Positions 12,137 through 23,184 of a DNA stretch of 64,000 nt are shown in pieces. Positions within the stretch are counted from its first letter, which is position 1. Each line of letters starts with the position of its first letter. The position numbers and the translations under genes were made by a program. Origin of the DNA: Callipepla californica brunnescens (taxonomy: Eukaryota; Chordata; Aves; Galliformes; Odontophoridae). The stretch is taken from positions 124,001-188,000 of the forward strand of contig JALIRH010000121.1 in the NCBI GenBank assembly GCA_023055505.1, in the 5' to 3' direction. The notes under the pieces are model-generated. The model saw only the letters and a list, made by a program, of their open reading frames with translations, made no database searches and was not told the origin of the DNA.

Positions 12137-15100
12137 ACATCTATGAGGAGGCTATGGGGAGGATATGAGGCAGCTATGGGGTGGCTATGGGGCTGCAGTA
12201 AGGCAGGTATGGGGCAGAAATGAGGCAGCCACGGGGCAGCAGTGGGGCAGCTATGGGGCAGCTATGGGACAGAAGTGGGGCAGCTCTAAGGGTAGCCATG
12301 GGGCAGTTATGGGGCAACAGTGGGGCAGGTATGGGGCGGCTATTAGGCAGCCATCAAGCAGCTATGAGGCAGTAGTGGGGCAGCTATGAGGAAGCAGTGA
12401 TGGAGCTATGGAGTAGCAGTGAGGCAGCTATAAGGAGGCTATGGGAGGCTATGGGGCAGCTATGGTGCATCAGTGAGGAAGCTATGGGGCGGCTTTGGGG
12501 CAGCATTTTGGCAGCTATGGGGCAGCAGTGGGACAGCTATGAGGAGGCTATGGGGAAGCTATGTGGCAGCAGAGAGCTAGCTATGGGGCAGCTATGAGGA
12601 GGCTAAGGGGAGGCTATGGGGCAGCTATAGAGCGCCTATGTGGCAGTAGTTGGGCAGATATAAGGCAGCAGTGGGGCAGCTATGGGGCGGGAATTAGGCA
12701 GCCATGGGGCACGTATGGGGCAGCAGTGAGGTAGCTATGGGGCAGCTATGGGTCAGCTATGAGGAGGTTATGGGGAGGCAATGGAGCAGCAGTGGGGCAG
12801 ATATGGGACGGTTATTAAGAGGCTATGTGGCAGCTATGGGGCATTAGTGGGGCAGCTATGGGGAAGTAGTGGGGCAGATATGGGGCAGCAGTGAGGCAGC
12901 TATGGGGTAGCTATGAGAAAGCTATGGGGCAGTAGTGAGGAAGTAGTGAGGCAGCTATGAGAAGGCTGTGGGGAAGCTATGGGGCAGCTATGGGGCACCA
13001 GTGAGGCAGATATGGGGCACCAGTGAGGCAGCTATAGGGAGGCTACGGGGCAGCAGTGAGGGAGTAGAGAGTCAAATATGGGGCATTAGTGCGGCAGCTA
13101 TGGGGCATTAGTGGGGCAGTTATGAGGAGGCTATGGGGAGGCTATGGAGCAGCTATGGGGCAGCTATAGGGCAGCAGGGAGGTAGCAATGGGGCAGCAGT
13201 TGGGAAGCTATGATGAGGCTATGGTGAGTCTACGGGGCAGCTATGGTACACCAGTGAGGCAGCCATGGGGCAGCTATGGTACACCAGTGAGGCAGCCATG
13301 GGGCAGCTATGGGGCACCAATGGGACAGTTATGAGGAGGCTGTGGGGAAGCTATGGGGCAGCAATGAGGAGGGTATGGAGAGGCTATGGGGCAGCTATGG
13401 TGCAACAGTGAGGCAGCTATGGGGTAGCTTTGAGGAGGCTGTGGGGAGGATATGGGGTAGATATGTGGCAACGGTGAGGTAGCTATGGGGAAGCTATGGG
13501 GCAGCAATGAGGGAGTAGTCGGTCAGCTATGGGGCATTAGTGCTGCAGCTATGGGGCCGAGTGGGGCAGTTAAGAGGAGGCTATGGGGAGGCTATGGGGC
13601 AGCTATCGGACAGTATTGAGCTAGCTTTAGAACAGCTATGAGGAGGCTATGGGGCAGATATGGGGCAGCAGTCGGGCAGCTATGGGGCGGATATGGAGCA
13701 GCAGTGGGGCAGGTATGGGGCAGTAGTAAGACAGCTATGTGGCAGCAGTGGGGCAGATATGAGGAGGCTATGAGGAGGCTATGGGGCGGCTATGAAGCAG
13801 CAGTGAGGCAGTTATGAGGCGGCTATGGGTCAGATATGTGGCAGCAGTGAAGCAGCTATGGTGCGGCTATAAGGCAGCCATGGGGCAGCTATGGGTTAGC
13901 AGTGAGTCAGCTATGGGGCAGCAGTTGGGCAGCTATGAGGAGGCTATGGGGCAGCTATGGAGCAGATTTGAAACAGCTTTGGGGCGGCTGTGGGGCAGTA
14001 GTTTGGCAGCTATGAGGCAGCAGTTGGGCAGCAGTTGGGGCAGTAGTGAGGCAGCTATGTGGCAGCTCAGGAGAGGCTATGGGGCAGCTATGGGGCATTA
14101 GTGGGGCAGCTATGGGGAAGTAGTGGGGCAGATAAGGGGCAGCAGTGAGGCAGCTATGGGGTAGCTATTGGGCAGTAGTGGGGAAGCAGTGAGGCAGCTA
14201 TGGGGCAGCAGTTGGGCAGCTATGAGGAGGCTATGGAGAGGCTGTGCGGCAGCTATGGTGCATCAGTGAGGAAGCTATGGGGCGTCTTTAGGGCAGCAGT
14301 TTGACAGCTATGAGGCAGTCACGGGGCAGCTATGGGACAGCAGTGGGACAGCTATGAGGAGGCTAGAGGGCAGCTATGGGGCAGCTATGAGGAGGCTATG
14401 GGGAGGCTATGGGGCAGGTATATAGTGGCTATGTGGCAGTAGTCGGGCAGATATAAGGCATCAATGGGGCAGCAGTGGGGCAGCTATTGGGCGGCTATTA
14501 GGCAGCCATGGGGCGGCTATGGGGCAGCAGGGAGGTAGCAATGGGGCAGCAGTGGAGCAGCTATGATGAGGCTATGGCGAGGCTCTGGGGCAGCTATGGT
14601 GCACCAGTGAGGCAGCTATTGGGTAGCTATGAAGAGGCTGTGGGGAGGCTATGGGGCAGATATGTGGCAACGTTGAGGTAGCTATTGAGAAGCTATGGGG
14701 CAGCAGTGAGGCAGTAGTGGGTCAGCTATGGGGCATTAGTGCTGCAGCTATGGGGCCGCAGTGGGGCATCTAAGAGGAAGCTATAGGGAGGCTATGGGGC
14801 AGCTATGGGGCAGCAGTGAGCTAGCTATAGAACAGCTATGAGGAGGCTATGGGGCAGCTATGGAGCAGATTTGAAACAGCTTTGGGGCGGCTATGGGGCA
14901 GTAGTTTGGCAGCTATGAGGCAGCAGTTGGGCAGCTATGGGGCAGTAGTGAGGCAGCTATGTGGCGGCTCAGGAGAGGCTATGGGGCAGCTATGGGGCAT
15001 TAGTGGGGCAGCTATGGGGAAGTAGTGGGGCAGGTAAGGGGCAGAAGTGAGGCAGCTATGAGGTAGCTATGAGGAGGCTATGGGGCAGTAGTGGGGAAGC

Positions 15101-17650
15101 AGTGAGGCAGCTATGGGGCAGCAGTTGGGCAGCTATGAGGAGGCTATGGGGAGGCTATGGGGCAGCAGTGAGGCAGTTTTGGGGCACCAGTGAGGCAGCT
15201 ATGGGGAGGCTACGGGGCAGCAGTCGGGCAGCTATGGGGCGGATATGGAGAAGCAGTGGGGCAGATATGAGGAGGCTATGAGGAGGCTATGGGGCAGCAG
15301 TGAGGCAGCTATGGGACAGGTATGAGGCACTTATCAAGCAGCTCTGGGGCAGCGGTGTGGCAGCTAAGAGGAGGCAATTGGGAGGCTATGGGGCAGCTAT
15401 GAAGCAGCAGTGAGGCAGCTATGGGGCGTCTATGGGGCAGCAGTGGGGCAACTATGAGGAGACTATGGGGAGGCTATGGGGCAGCTATTGGGCAGCAGTG
15501 AGGCAGCAATGAGGCAGCTATGAGGAGGCTATGGGAAGCCGATGAGGCAGCTATAGAGCGGCTATGGGGCAGTAGTGGGGCAGCTATTGGGAAGCAGTGG
15601 CAAGGCTATCGGGCGGCTATTAGGCAGCCATTGGGCACCATGGGGCAGCAGTGAGGCAGCTATGGGACGGCTATGGGGAGGCTATGGGGCAGGTATGGGG
15701 CAGCAGTGGGGCAGCTATGGAGCAGATATCGAGAGGTTATGAGGCAGCTATGGGGTGGCGATGAGGCAGACATAGGGAAGCTATGGTGGAGCAGGGAGGC
15801 AGCTATGGGGTGGCTATGGGGCAGCAGTGAGACAGCTATGGGGCAAGTATGGGGAGGCTATGGGGCAGTAATGGGGCAGCTATGGGGCGGCTATGAGGCA
15901 GCCATGGGGTACGTCTGGGGCACCAGTGAGGCAGCTATGGGGAGGCTATGGGGCAGCCATGGGGTACGTCTGGGGCACCACTGAGGCAGCTAAGGGCAGC
16001 AGTGAGGCAGCTATGGGGAGGCTATGGGGCAGCAGTGAGGCAGTAGTGGGTCAGCTATGGGGCATAAGTGCTGCAGCTATGGGGCTGCAGTGGGGCAGCT
16101 AAGAGGAAGCTATGGGGAGGCTATGGGGCAGGTATTGTGCATCAGTGAGGAAGCTACGAGGCGGCAATGGGGCAGCAGTTTTGCAGTTATGAGGCAGCTA
16201 TGGGGCAGCAGTGAGGCAGCTATGAGGAGACTATGGGGAGGCTATGGGGCAGAAGTGGGGCAGCTATGGGGTAGCCATGGGGCAGCCATCAAACGGCTAT
16301 GGGGCAGCAGTGGGGCAGCTAAGAGGAGGCTATGGACCAGCTATGGGGCGGCTACAAGGCAGCCATGGGGCAACTATGGGGAAGCAGTGAGAGAGCTATG
16401 AGGAGGCTATGGGTAGGCTATAGGGCAGGTATTGGACAGCTATGAGGCAGCCATGGTGCAGCTATGGGGCAGCAGTGGGGCAGCAATGGGGCGGCTATTA
16501 GGCAGCCATGGGGTGGCAATGGGACACCAGTGAGACATCTATGGGGTGGATATGTAGCAGCAGTGGGGCAGGTATGGGGCAGTAGTGGGGTAGCTATGAG
16601 GAGGCTACGGGGCAACTATGGGGCAGCAGAGAGGCAGCGATGGGACAGGTATGAGGAGGCTATGGGGAGACTACGGGGCAGCTATGAAGCTGCAGTGAGG
16701 CAGCTATGGGGCGGCTATGGGGAGGCTATGGGGCAGCTATGGAAAAGCTATGAGGCAACCATGGGGCTGCAGTTGGGCAGCTCTGGGGCCGCATTGAGGA
16801 AGCTATGGGGCAGCTCCGAGGAGCCTATGCAGCAGCTATGGAGCGGCTATGAGGCAGCTATGGGGCAGGTATGAGGCAGCCATGGGGCGGCTGTGGGGCA
16901 GCAGTGAGGCAGCTATGAAGAGGCTATGGGGAGGCTAAGGGGCAGCAGTGGGGCAGCTACGGGGCGGCTATGAGGCAGCCATTGGGCATCTAAGGGGCAG
17001 CAGTGGGGCAGCTATAAAGAGGCTATGGGGAGGCTATGGGGCAGCTATGGTGCATCAGTGAGGAAGCTATGGGGCGTCAATGGGGCAGCAGTTTGACAGC
17101 TATGAGGCAGCCACGGGGCAGCTATGGGGCAGCAGTGGGACAGCTATGAGGAGGCTATAGGGCAGCTATGGGGCAGCTCTGAGGAGGCTATGGGGAGGCT
17201 ATGGAGCAGCTATGGGGCAGCAGTGAGGAAGCTATGGGGTGGCTATGGGGCGGCTATGAGGCAGCTATGGGGTAGCAGTGAGACAGCTATGAGGAGGCTA
17301 CGGGGAGGCTATAGCGCAGTTATGGGGCGGGTATTAGACAGCCATGGGGCGGCTATGGGGCAGCAGGGAGGTAGCAATGGGGCAGCAGTGGGGCAGCTAT
17401 GATGAGGCTATGGTGAGGCTCTGGGGCAGCTATGGTGCACCAGTGAGGCAGCTATTGGGTAGCTGTGAGGAGGCTGTGGGGAGGCTATGGGGCAGATATG
17501 CGGCAACGGTGAGGCAGCTATTGGGAAGCTATGGGGCAGCAGTGAGGCAGTAGTGGGTCAGCGATGGGGCAGCAGTGAGGCAGCTATGGGGCTGCAGTGG
17601 GGCATCTAAGAGGAAGCTATGGCGAGGCTATGGGGCAGCTATGGGGCAGC
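12137..17650. repeat. 11-bp G-rich minisatellite GGGGCAGCTAT, right block
   Basis: Same unit and strand bias as the left block. Larger segmental copies are visible, for example GCAGCTATGGAGCAGATTTG at about 13949 and 14840, and AGCAGGGAGGTAGCAATGGGGCAGCAGT at about 14528 and 17361. The block ends abruptly inside the RNase H region of a minus-strand provirus near 17650. No gene is supported. Confidence 0.95.
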
Positions 17651-18350
17651 AATCGGGCTTTCCCACAAAGCGACACAATCCATCTGTGAACAGGGCGTAT
17701 CTCTTTTCATCTTCTGTTAGTTCATTATATGGTGAGGCTTCTTTAGCACGTGACACCTCCTCTGCTGGGGTTGTTCCAAACTTTTTACCTTCAGGCCAGT
17801 CCATGATCACCTCCAGGATTCCTGAACGGTTGGGGTTCCCCATCCGAGCTCGCTGTGTAATCAGCGCAATCCACTTACTCCAAGTGGCATCAGTAGCATG
17901 ATGGGTAGAGGGAACTGTTCCTTTAAACATCCAGTTCAGTACTGGCAGTCGAGGTGCCAGAAGGAGCTGCGTTTCAGTACCGATTACTTCAGAAGCAGCT
18001 CGAACCCCCTGATATGCGGCTAAGATCTCCTTCTCAGTTGGAGTGTAGCGCTCCTCAGACCCCCTGTATGCTCGACTCCAGAAACCAAGGGGTCGGCCTC
18101 GGGTCTCTCCAGAAGCTCTTTGCCACAAACTCCAAGTGGGACCTTCCTTTCCAGCAGCAGTGTAGAGGATGTTCTTTACATCCTGTCCCGTCCGCACTGG
18201 CCCCAGGGCCACGGCACGGGCTATCTCCTGCTTCATTTGCTCAAAAGCCTGCTGCTGCTCAGGGCCCCACACAAAATCATTCTTCTTCCAGAGGTCACCT
18301 GATAAAGGGGGCTCACAATGAGGCTGTCGTTTGGAACATGCAGTCTCCAA
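17651..18350 (-). pseudogene. pol: ERV pol: connection and start of RNase H
   Basis: This minus-strand frame continues the polymerase after a frameshift at about 18300. It contains the RT connection region and the beginning of an RNase H domain with the motif ALFTDG, holding the first catalytic aspartate. The rest of RNase H and all of integrase are absent because the sequence runs into the minisatellite at about 17650; the last residues of the frame are repeat-encoded. The protein cannot be functional as it stands. Confidence 0.8.
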
Positions 18351-19186
18351 AATCCCACTACACCCAGAAAAGCTTGGCTCTCTGTCTTACTGGTGGGTGG
18401 AGACATGGCAGTAATTTTGTCAATCCCATCTGTTGGGATGTGACGATGTCCATCTTGCCACTTTATGCCTAGGAACTGAATTTCTTGTGCAGGTCCTTTC
18501 ACTTTGCTTCGCTTAATAGCGAAGCCAGCTCGCAGGAGGATCTGTATTATTGTCTCTCCTTTCTTAAAAACTTCCTCTGCTGTATTGCCCCATACAGCAA
18601 TATCATCGATGTACTGCAGATGCTCAGGAGCAGCACCCTGTTCCAATGCAGTTTGGATCAACCCATGGCAAATGGTTGGGCTGTGCTTCCACCCCTGGGG
18701 CAAACGGTTCCAGGTGTACTGAACGCCTCTCCAGGTGAAGGCAAACTGTGGCCTGCATTCTGTGGCCAAGGGAATTGAAAAGAAGGCGTTAGCAATGTCA
18801 ATGGTGGCATACCACTTGGCTGCTTTTGACTCCAGTTCATACTGGAGTTGAAGCATGTCTGGCACAGCAGCACTCAGTGGAGGTGTGACTTCGTTCAGGC
18901 CACGGTAATCTACCGTCAACCTCCATTCTCCGTTGGCTTTACGCACTGGCCATATGGGGCTGTTAAACGGGGAGTGAGTTTTGCTGATCACTCCCTGGCT
19001 CTCTAGCTGACGAATCAGATGATGAATGGGGAGCAAGGAATCCCTGTTGGTGCGGTACTGCCGTCTGTGCACCGTTTTTGTAGCAATTGGTACCTGTTGC
19101 TCCTCCACTTGTAGCAACCCCACAACAGATGGATCTTCTGACAGGCCAGGTAAAACAGATAGTTGCTTAATGCTATCTGTGTCCAC
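18233..19186 (-). pseudogene. pol: ERV pol: reverse transcriptase domain
   Basis: The 317-codon frame carries recognisable RT fingers and palm: a WPVRKANGEWRLTVDYRGLN block, the first catalytic aspartate in YATIDIANAFF (near residue 129), LPQGW, and the catalytic box YIDD (18613-18602, near residue 192). YIDD rather than YMDD is a less common variant. The reading frame is the same as that of the protease upstream, separated by a TAG at 19213-19211. A frameshift near 18300 breaks it from RNase H. Confidence 0.88.
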
Positions 19187-19210
19187 AGTAGCTATTCCAA
19201 AAGCCCATCG

Positions 19211-19441
19211 CTACCCCTTGGGATCCTTAAAGTGCCCCCTTCTGAGATAGTCTATACCAAGTATGCGTGGGGCCCCCTGTCCAATCACTATAAGATGCTT
19301 CTGCCAGTCTTTACCCGTGAGGCTTATTTCTGCCTCCAGCACAGACAATTCCTGAAAGCCGCCAGTCACTCCAGAGAGATGAATCAATTCTGCCCCTTTA
19401 TAACTTGAAGGCGTTAGAGTACATTGTGCACCAGTATCCAC
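19211..19441 (-). pseudogene. pro: ERV protease
   Basis: The frame begins at the aspartic protease signature DTGA (residues 2-5) and contains the ILGIDYL motif expected near the C-terminal half of retroviral proteases (ILG-D/R type). It ends in a TAG directly before the RT frame, probably a later mutation because the reading frame continues. About 200 bp separate it from gag, so the protease N-terminus must lie in a disrupted stretch at 19442-19645. Confidence 0.8.
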
Positions 19442-19645
19442 CAGTGCCTCCTATTTCTGTGGGTTTGATGTGCCAGGCCACCGAATCCACACAGTCCAAT
19501 ACACTCTATTATCCCTCTCCCTCCTCTGGCTGAGGGCAGGGCCCCTCTATTCATTACCTGTAGTGACGGGAACAACTTCGCTGGTAGTTGGTCTGTGTTG
19601 TAATTCTCTCACCCGTACTCGCAGTGCAGGGGTGGGTTTTTGATG

Positions 19646-20755
19646 TCATTCCTTCATATCTTCTCCATTTGCACGTAAGTAACTCCACAAAGCCGCACGC
19701 GACATGAAGTTAGTGAAGTTAGTGCTGTCATTTGCTCGAGCAGGATGGCGTTTGCTTCTGATAGCTGCAACCGATTCAACCCTATCAATCAGTTGGGATA
19801 ATTTTCCCAGTATATCTTCCATTTGTCCTTCTAACTTTGATATGGCTGAAATGGACGTGTATGGCGGCGGAAATTTTTGTTTGAAGTTTTGAAGTGTAAG
19901 AATTAGTTCAAAAACTGGGGGTTTTCTGTCTTGGTCCTCATATCTGTTGAACGTTGTCACTAGTGTACCGGCGTACCTTTCTGGTGCTGACTTTGAAAGC
20001 TTCTGACATATTTCGGGTGTACTCCTTACTTTCTCCGGATCATGGTCCCGATCGTCAGGATCAAAGGTGGGATCATACAGCATTTCCGCCACAGCTGTTT
20101 CTCTCAAATACTGGATGCCTTCCTCAATAGTTTTCCACCTTTTCACTTTAGGTGCCAGGTCACTCTTGTAGGGATATCTTTCCCTCACAGCTACTAGCAT
20201 TCGTTGCCAGAGGCTGGCGATTCCATCCATATACCTGCTGATTCCTCTGTCGACAGCCGGATCTCGGGCAATGTTTCCTAGTTGGCGAGCTTCGTTACTA
20301 TCAAGGGACACACTGTTGGCCCCGTTGTCCCAACACCGAAGCAACCAAGTGACAATACTCTCATCTGGACGTCGAATAAACTCCTTTCTTGAGCCTTGGA
20401 TCTCAGACATTTTCACGGGCCAACGAAACGTCGTAACTTTAACTTTCTCTTCACCTTCATCATCACTTTCTTCTCCATGTCTCTCACTTTTCTTTGTTGC
20501 CTTTCTCGATGGTGATGGGGTTGTGGCCACCCCCTCACCTATATCTTCCTCTTCTTTCGGCACCTCTTCTTTGCGTTCTAGGCGCGAGGACACACGTTTC
20601 CATTTCTTGCCTTCCACAGGGGCAACTGACTTTGATACTGGTGCTTCCTTTGGCTGGTCAGGTGTGACCGGGAGGTTTTCCTCTTTGGTTTGGGCCTCAG
20701 TTTGGACACTCTCTCTCTTCATAATAGTATATAAACCTCGGTAAGCATAGGCCAA
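19646..20755 (-). CDS. gag: ERV gag (ERNI-like), intact 369-codon frame
   Basis: This long intact minus-strand ORF lies between leader and protease. The N-terminal third is charged and low-complexity (Lys/Glu/Pro-rich, residues about 20-105). The middle (about 110-260) is a helical region like a capsid or matrix domain. Near residue 300 is PPPYTS, a possible PPxY-type late motif. No CCHC zinc knuckle is visible before the stop. Similarity to the chicken ERNI/ENS-1 protein is recalled from memory and unverified. An intact gag frame beside a decayed pol could mean young age or selection. Confidence 0.75.
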   Translation of the reverse strand: MAYAYRGLYTIMKRESVQTEAQTKEENLPVTPDQPKEAPVSKSVAPVEGKKWKRVSSRLERKEEVPKEEEDIGEGVATTPSPSRKATKKSERHGEESDDEGEEKVKVTTFRWPVKMSEIQGSRKEFIRRPDESIVTWLLRCWDNGANSVSLDSNEARQLGNIARDPAVDRGISRYMDGIASLWQRMLVAVRERYPYKSDLAPKVKRWKTIEEGIQYLRETAVAEMLYDPTFDPDDRDHDPEKVRSTPEICQKLSKSAPERYAGTLVTTFNRYEDQDRKPPVFELILTLQNFKQKFPPPYTSISAISKLEGQMEDILGKLSQLIDRVESVAAIRSKRHPARANDSTNFTNFMSRAALWSYLRANGEDMKE

Positions 20756-20886
20756 GCCCCAGATAAGTGTTCCACCTCAGATCTTTCTGAGCCGCAGCAC
20801 CCTTTACTCAGATACAGGCCTAGCTCCTCAGGATCCTGCAATTGTTCAGGAGAAAGATCCCATGACACCGGGTGTCCCCATCCTTC

Positions 20887-21303
20887 TCATTTCTTTCCTA
20901 AAACTCTCCACTCTCCCTGCCATTCAACATTCTCTGTTTCTGGGAGAAGCTTCCTGCACATGATGTAAAGTGCTACTACATGCAGGAGGACTAATATCCC
21001 AATTATTAACACCATCCCTAAGCTGTGATCTTGAAAATTCATAAAAAACTGAGAGGGGAACCTGGATACCCATTCAAACATCACATGGTTCGTTAACATG
21101 TTATCCTTTGTTCCATTAGCTGGGGTGCCCTGGGATCTGGCAGGTTCCTCTATCATTGCTTTTAATTTATCATACAGGGACCAGACCCAATGGAACAGAA
21201 TGGCAAACTTAACCAAGTTCCAGTACGTTTTGAGCATTAAGAGGGAAAAAGCGGTGAAGTACAATCCCTGTAAGGGCAGTTTTAACAGAAACAGAAAAGA
21301 CAT
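20887..21303 (-). CDS. Pre-gag membrane-protein ORF (138 aa) in the ERV leader
   Basis: The ORF lies between the primer binding site and gag on the minus strand. Residues about 3-43 are strongly hydrophobic (one or two membrane segments). Residues about 60-66 include an N-glycosylation sequon (NGT). A second clear membrane segment (about 94-115, LGMVLIIGILVLLHVVALYI) precedes a short charged tail. Orthodox retroviruses rarely code for a separate membrane protein ahead of gag. Alternatives are a relocated env transmembrane fragment or a captured gene. The frame is uninterrupted although pol has decayed. Confidence 0.55.
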   Translation of the reverse strand: MSFLFLLKLPLQGLYFTAFSLLMLKTYWNLVKFAILFHWVWSLYDKLKAMIEEPARSQGTPANGTKDNMLTNHVMFEWVSRFPSQFFMNFQDHSLGMVLIIGILVLLHVVALYIMCRKLLPETENVEWQGEWRVLGKK

Positions 21304-21512
21304 CTTTTTATTATTTTTTTTTTTTTTCTTGTACTAAAACAATCTGGCAGTACCCAAAAGAAGTTTACAGATATCCCAAAACAACTGACAGTACGCCCGG
21401 ACTTCAAGGTCGTGTTTTGCTGTACAGCACTTGCAGTACAGATAAGCTTGTTAACAACAGACAGAGATGTACTCTAAAAGTTTGTCTCTGTCTGGCTAAG
21501 GCAGCTGGTTGT

Positions 21513-21530
21513 GTCCCACGTTGGGCGCCA
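21513..21530 (-). other. Primer binding site, tRNA-Lys type
   Basis: On the minus strand the sequence TGGCGCCCAACGTGGGAC follows the LTR end after four bases. It differs by one base from the 18-nt complement of the tRNA-Lys1,2 3' end (TGGCGCCCAACGTGGGGC, from general knowledge). This fixes the orientation and the 5' end of the provirus. Confidence 0.85.
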
Positions 21531-21534
21531 AAAA

Positions 21535-21777
21535 TGTCAGGGGTTTGTGAGCCGGTTCAGCCCGGCCCTGCGACAACCGAGGAAGGAGACCCACAGGCCC
21601 ACACCCCGGACAAGGGGAAGGGGGAAAGGGAAAAAGGGAGATAAGCCCCAAAACAAAACAGCGGCAACGATCTGAGGGGGAAAAGCTAATTTACTAAATA
21701 AGACATCAGGAAGTAAATAACACAGTATAATGCAATACAATTTGGAATTAAGCCCAATGAATCAAACAAAACGAGTA

Positions 21778-21814
<37 letters not shown>

Positions 21815-22075
21815 GTGCCTGATAAACCGAAGGCCTTGCGCTAACGCTGAAGGCGGACGGCAGCGAGCACCCACTCCTAAGTGATCCTAGAGGAAAGAGA
21901 GAATGTCCCGTGACCGCAGAGAGTTTTTATCTGTTCCCTCTGAGCGGAAAACACGTGAAAAAATACAAAGCATTGCCAAGTCCTCTGGGGAATGTAGTTT
22001 TCTCCCTGACTCCCAATGCACCACATGATGCCATGATGTGGAATACCAGTACCAAAAAATCATAAAACCATGACA
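21535..22075 (-). repeat. 5' LTR of the minus-strand ERV (541 bp)
   Basis: The ends form TGTCA...TGACA inverted repeats on the plus strand. It contains a GA dinucleotide run (21782-21811) and a TATA-like ATAAAAA on the minus strand near 21925. It shares long blocks (CGATAAACCGAAGGCCTT, TTTTTATCTGTTCCCTCTGA) with the solo LTR at 57551-58124. The outer flank is a CR1 fragment, so the provirus inserted into or beside CR1. Confidence 0.88.
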
Positions 22076-22610
22076 CTTCCTTACGGTCTTTTTTGTAGAT
22101 GGGAGTCACATCGGCAAGCCTCCAATCTTGTGGGACCTCTCCAGATGACCAGGAATGCTGATAGATGACAGAAAGCGGCTTGGCAATCACCTCTGCCAGC
22201 TCCCTCAGCACCCTTGGTTGGATCCCATCTGGTCCCATGGACTTGCGGCAGTTCAGATGGAGGAGCAGGTCTCTGACTGTCTCTGCTAGGATCACAGGGG
22301 GTGTATGATGCGCTTCGTCCCAGACTTCCAGGTCAGGGCAAAAAGTATCCTGAGTTAACTGATCTGTCTATTGAAGAGAGACGTGAAGAAGGCATTGAGA
22401 ACCTCAGCCTTTTCCTTATCCTCTGTGGTTCCATTCCCTGCCGCATCAAGTAAAGGAGAGAAATTCTCCTTAGATCTTTTACTGTTAATATATTTGTAAA
22501 AGGATTTTTTGCTCTGCTTTACTGCAGTAGCCAGTCTAAGTTGGAGCTGGGCTTTTGCATTTCTAATTTCCTGCCTGTATTGGAGGGGAGCAGAGGCTTG
22601 CTTTAAATGT
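22076..22610 (-). mobile_element. CR1 LINE fragment (reverse transcriptase region)
   Basis: The minus-strand translation contains the CR1-type RT block beginning SMGPDGIQPRVLRELA, followed by DWRLADVTPIYKK. The more upstream CR1 part extends to about 22610 (sequence around TTTACTGTTAATATATTTGTAAAAGG). The frame is broken upstream and cut downstream by the LTR at 22075. CR1 is the dominant LINE of birds, which supports an avian source. Confidence 0.88.
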
Positions 22611-22769
22611 GGAGTAAGGAAGGAAAGGATGGAGAAGGATCTTGTGAACTGAGGTGGGAAGTGGGTATTTAGTCATTGGAAAGCCATTTTGAACTTTTAC
22701 TACCTGAACGCTGTACATTTTGGGTTAGTCTTCCTTAACTTTCTGTTGGACTTCTTGTTTTTCAATCAG

Positions 22770-22868
22770 GTGCATCCGTTCTGTGGAGCAGTAGGATACG
22801 TGGTTGGGGCGCAGACAGACCGGACTGTACAGGAGCATCTGATAGAAAAACACATGCAGGCAACAAAA
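22770..22868 (+). CDS. XPO1: XPO1-like exon a
   Basis: The acceptor is TTTTCAATCAG and the donor GTCAGA; the exon is 99 nt, 33 codons, phase 0. It encodes VHPFCGAVGYVVGAQTD, then TVQEHLIEK, then jumps to QATK. In human XPO1, as remembered, about 12 residues lie between the last two blocks, so 36 nt appear to have been lost in frame. Confidence 0.75.
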
Positions 22869-23184
22869 GTCAGACGGTACATTTTGTGTATTCAACTAAA
22901 GTAAAAGTGCTGAATGTTTGTTGTTATTCCATTTTTTTTCATCTGTGGAATGAAGTGAACTTGGCTGTGCTGAACTTTTATAAAGCAATGGTTGATCTGG
23001 CAGTAGAAGTGTTGAAGGAGACCTAAACAACTGAGACTGGTTTAAATCCAGTTGAAGAACTTGACAGAACATGCTTTAACACAGCGTGTAAGATAACCCT
23101 AAACGTGAAAGTGACCGTTTTTGTATTAGAAGATAAATGGCGTTTTCATTGACTGAATGGAGTTAGCTCAGTTCTTTTCCACAG

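Larger units (their letters stand above)
17651..22075 (-). mobile_element. Truncated minus-strand endogenous retrovirus
   Basis: Read on the minus strand the order is 5' LTR (22075-21535), primer binding site, leader with a membrane-protein ORF, gag, protease, reverse transcriptase, connection, and the beginning of RNase H. The element then stops at the 11-bp minisatellite, so the rest of pol, any env and the 3' LTR are missing. The protease and RT share one frame interrupted by a single TAG, and a frameshift separates RT from RNase H. The gag product resembles, from memory, the ERNI/ENS-1 protein of the chicken Soprano ERV family; a database search would settle this. A solo LTR of the same family lies at 57551-58124. 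Confidence 0.9.

Noticed and set aside
11523..12140. 205-codon minus-strand frame in the CpG island
   Set aside because: It is proline/alanine low-complexity and explained by high GC content and triplet repeats; plus-strand promoter motifs favour the other direction.
7161..17402. Dozens of frames of 60-140 codons encoding MGQLWGSYGAA-type repeats
   Set aside because: An 11-bp unit gives the same open eleven-codon cycle in all plus frames; starts and stops fall at random variants.
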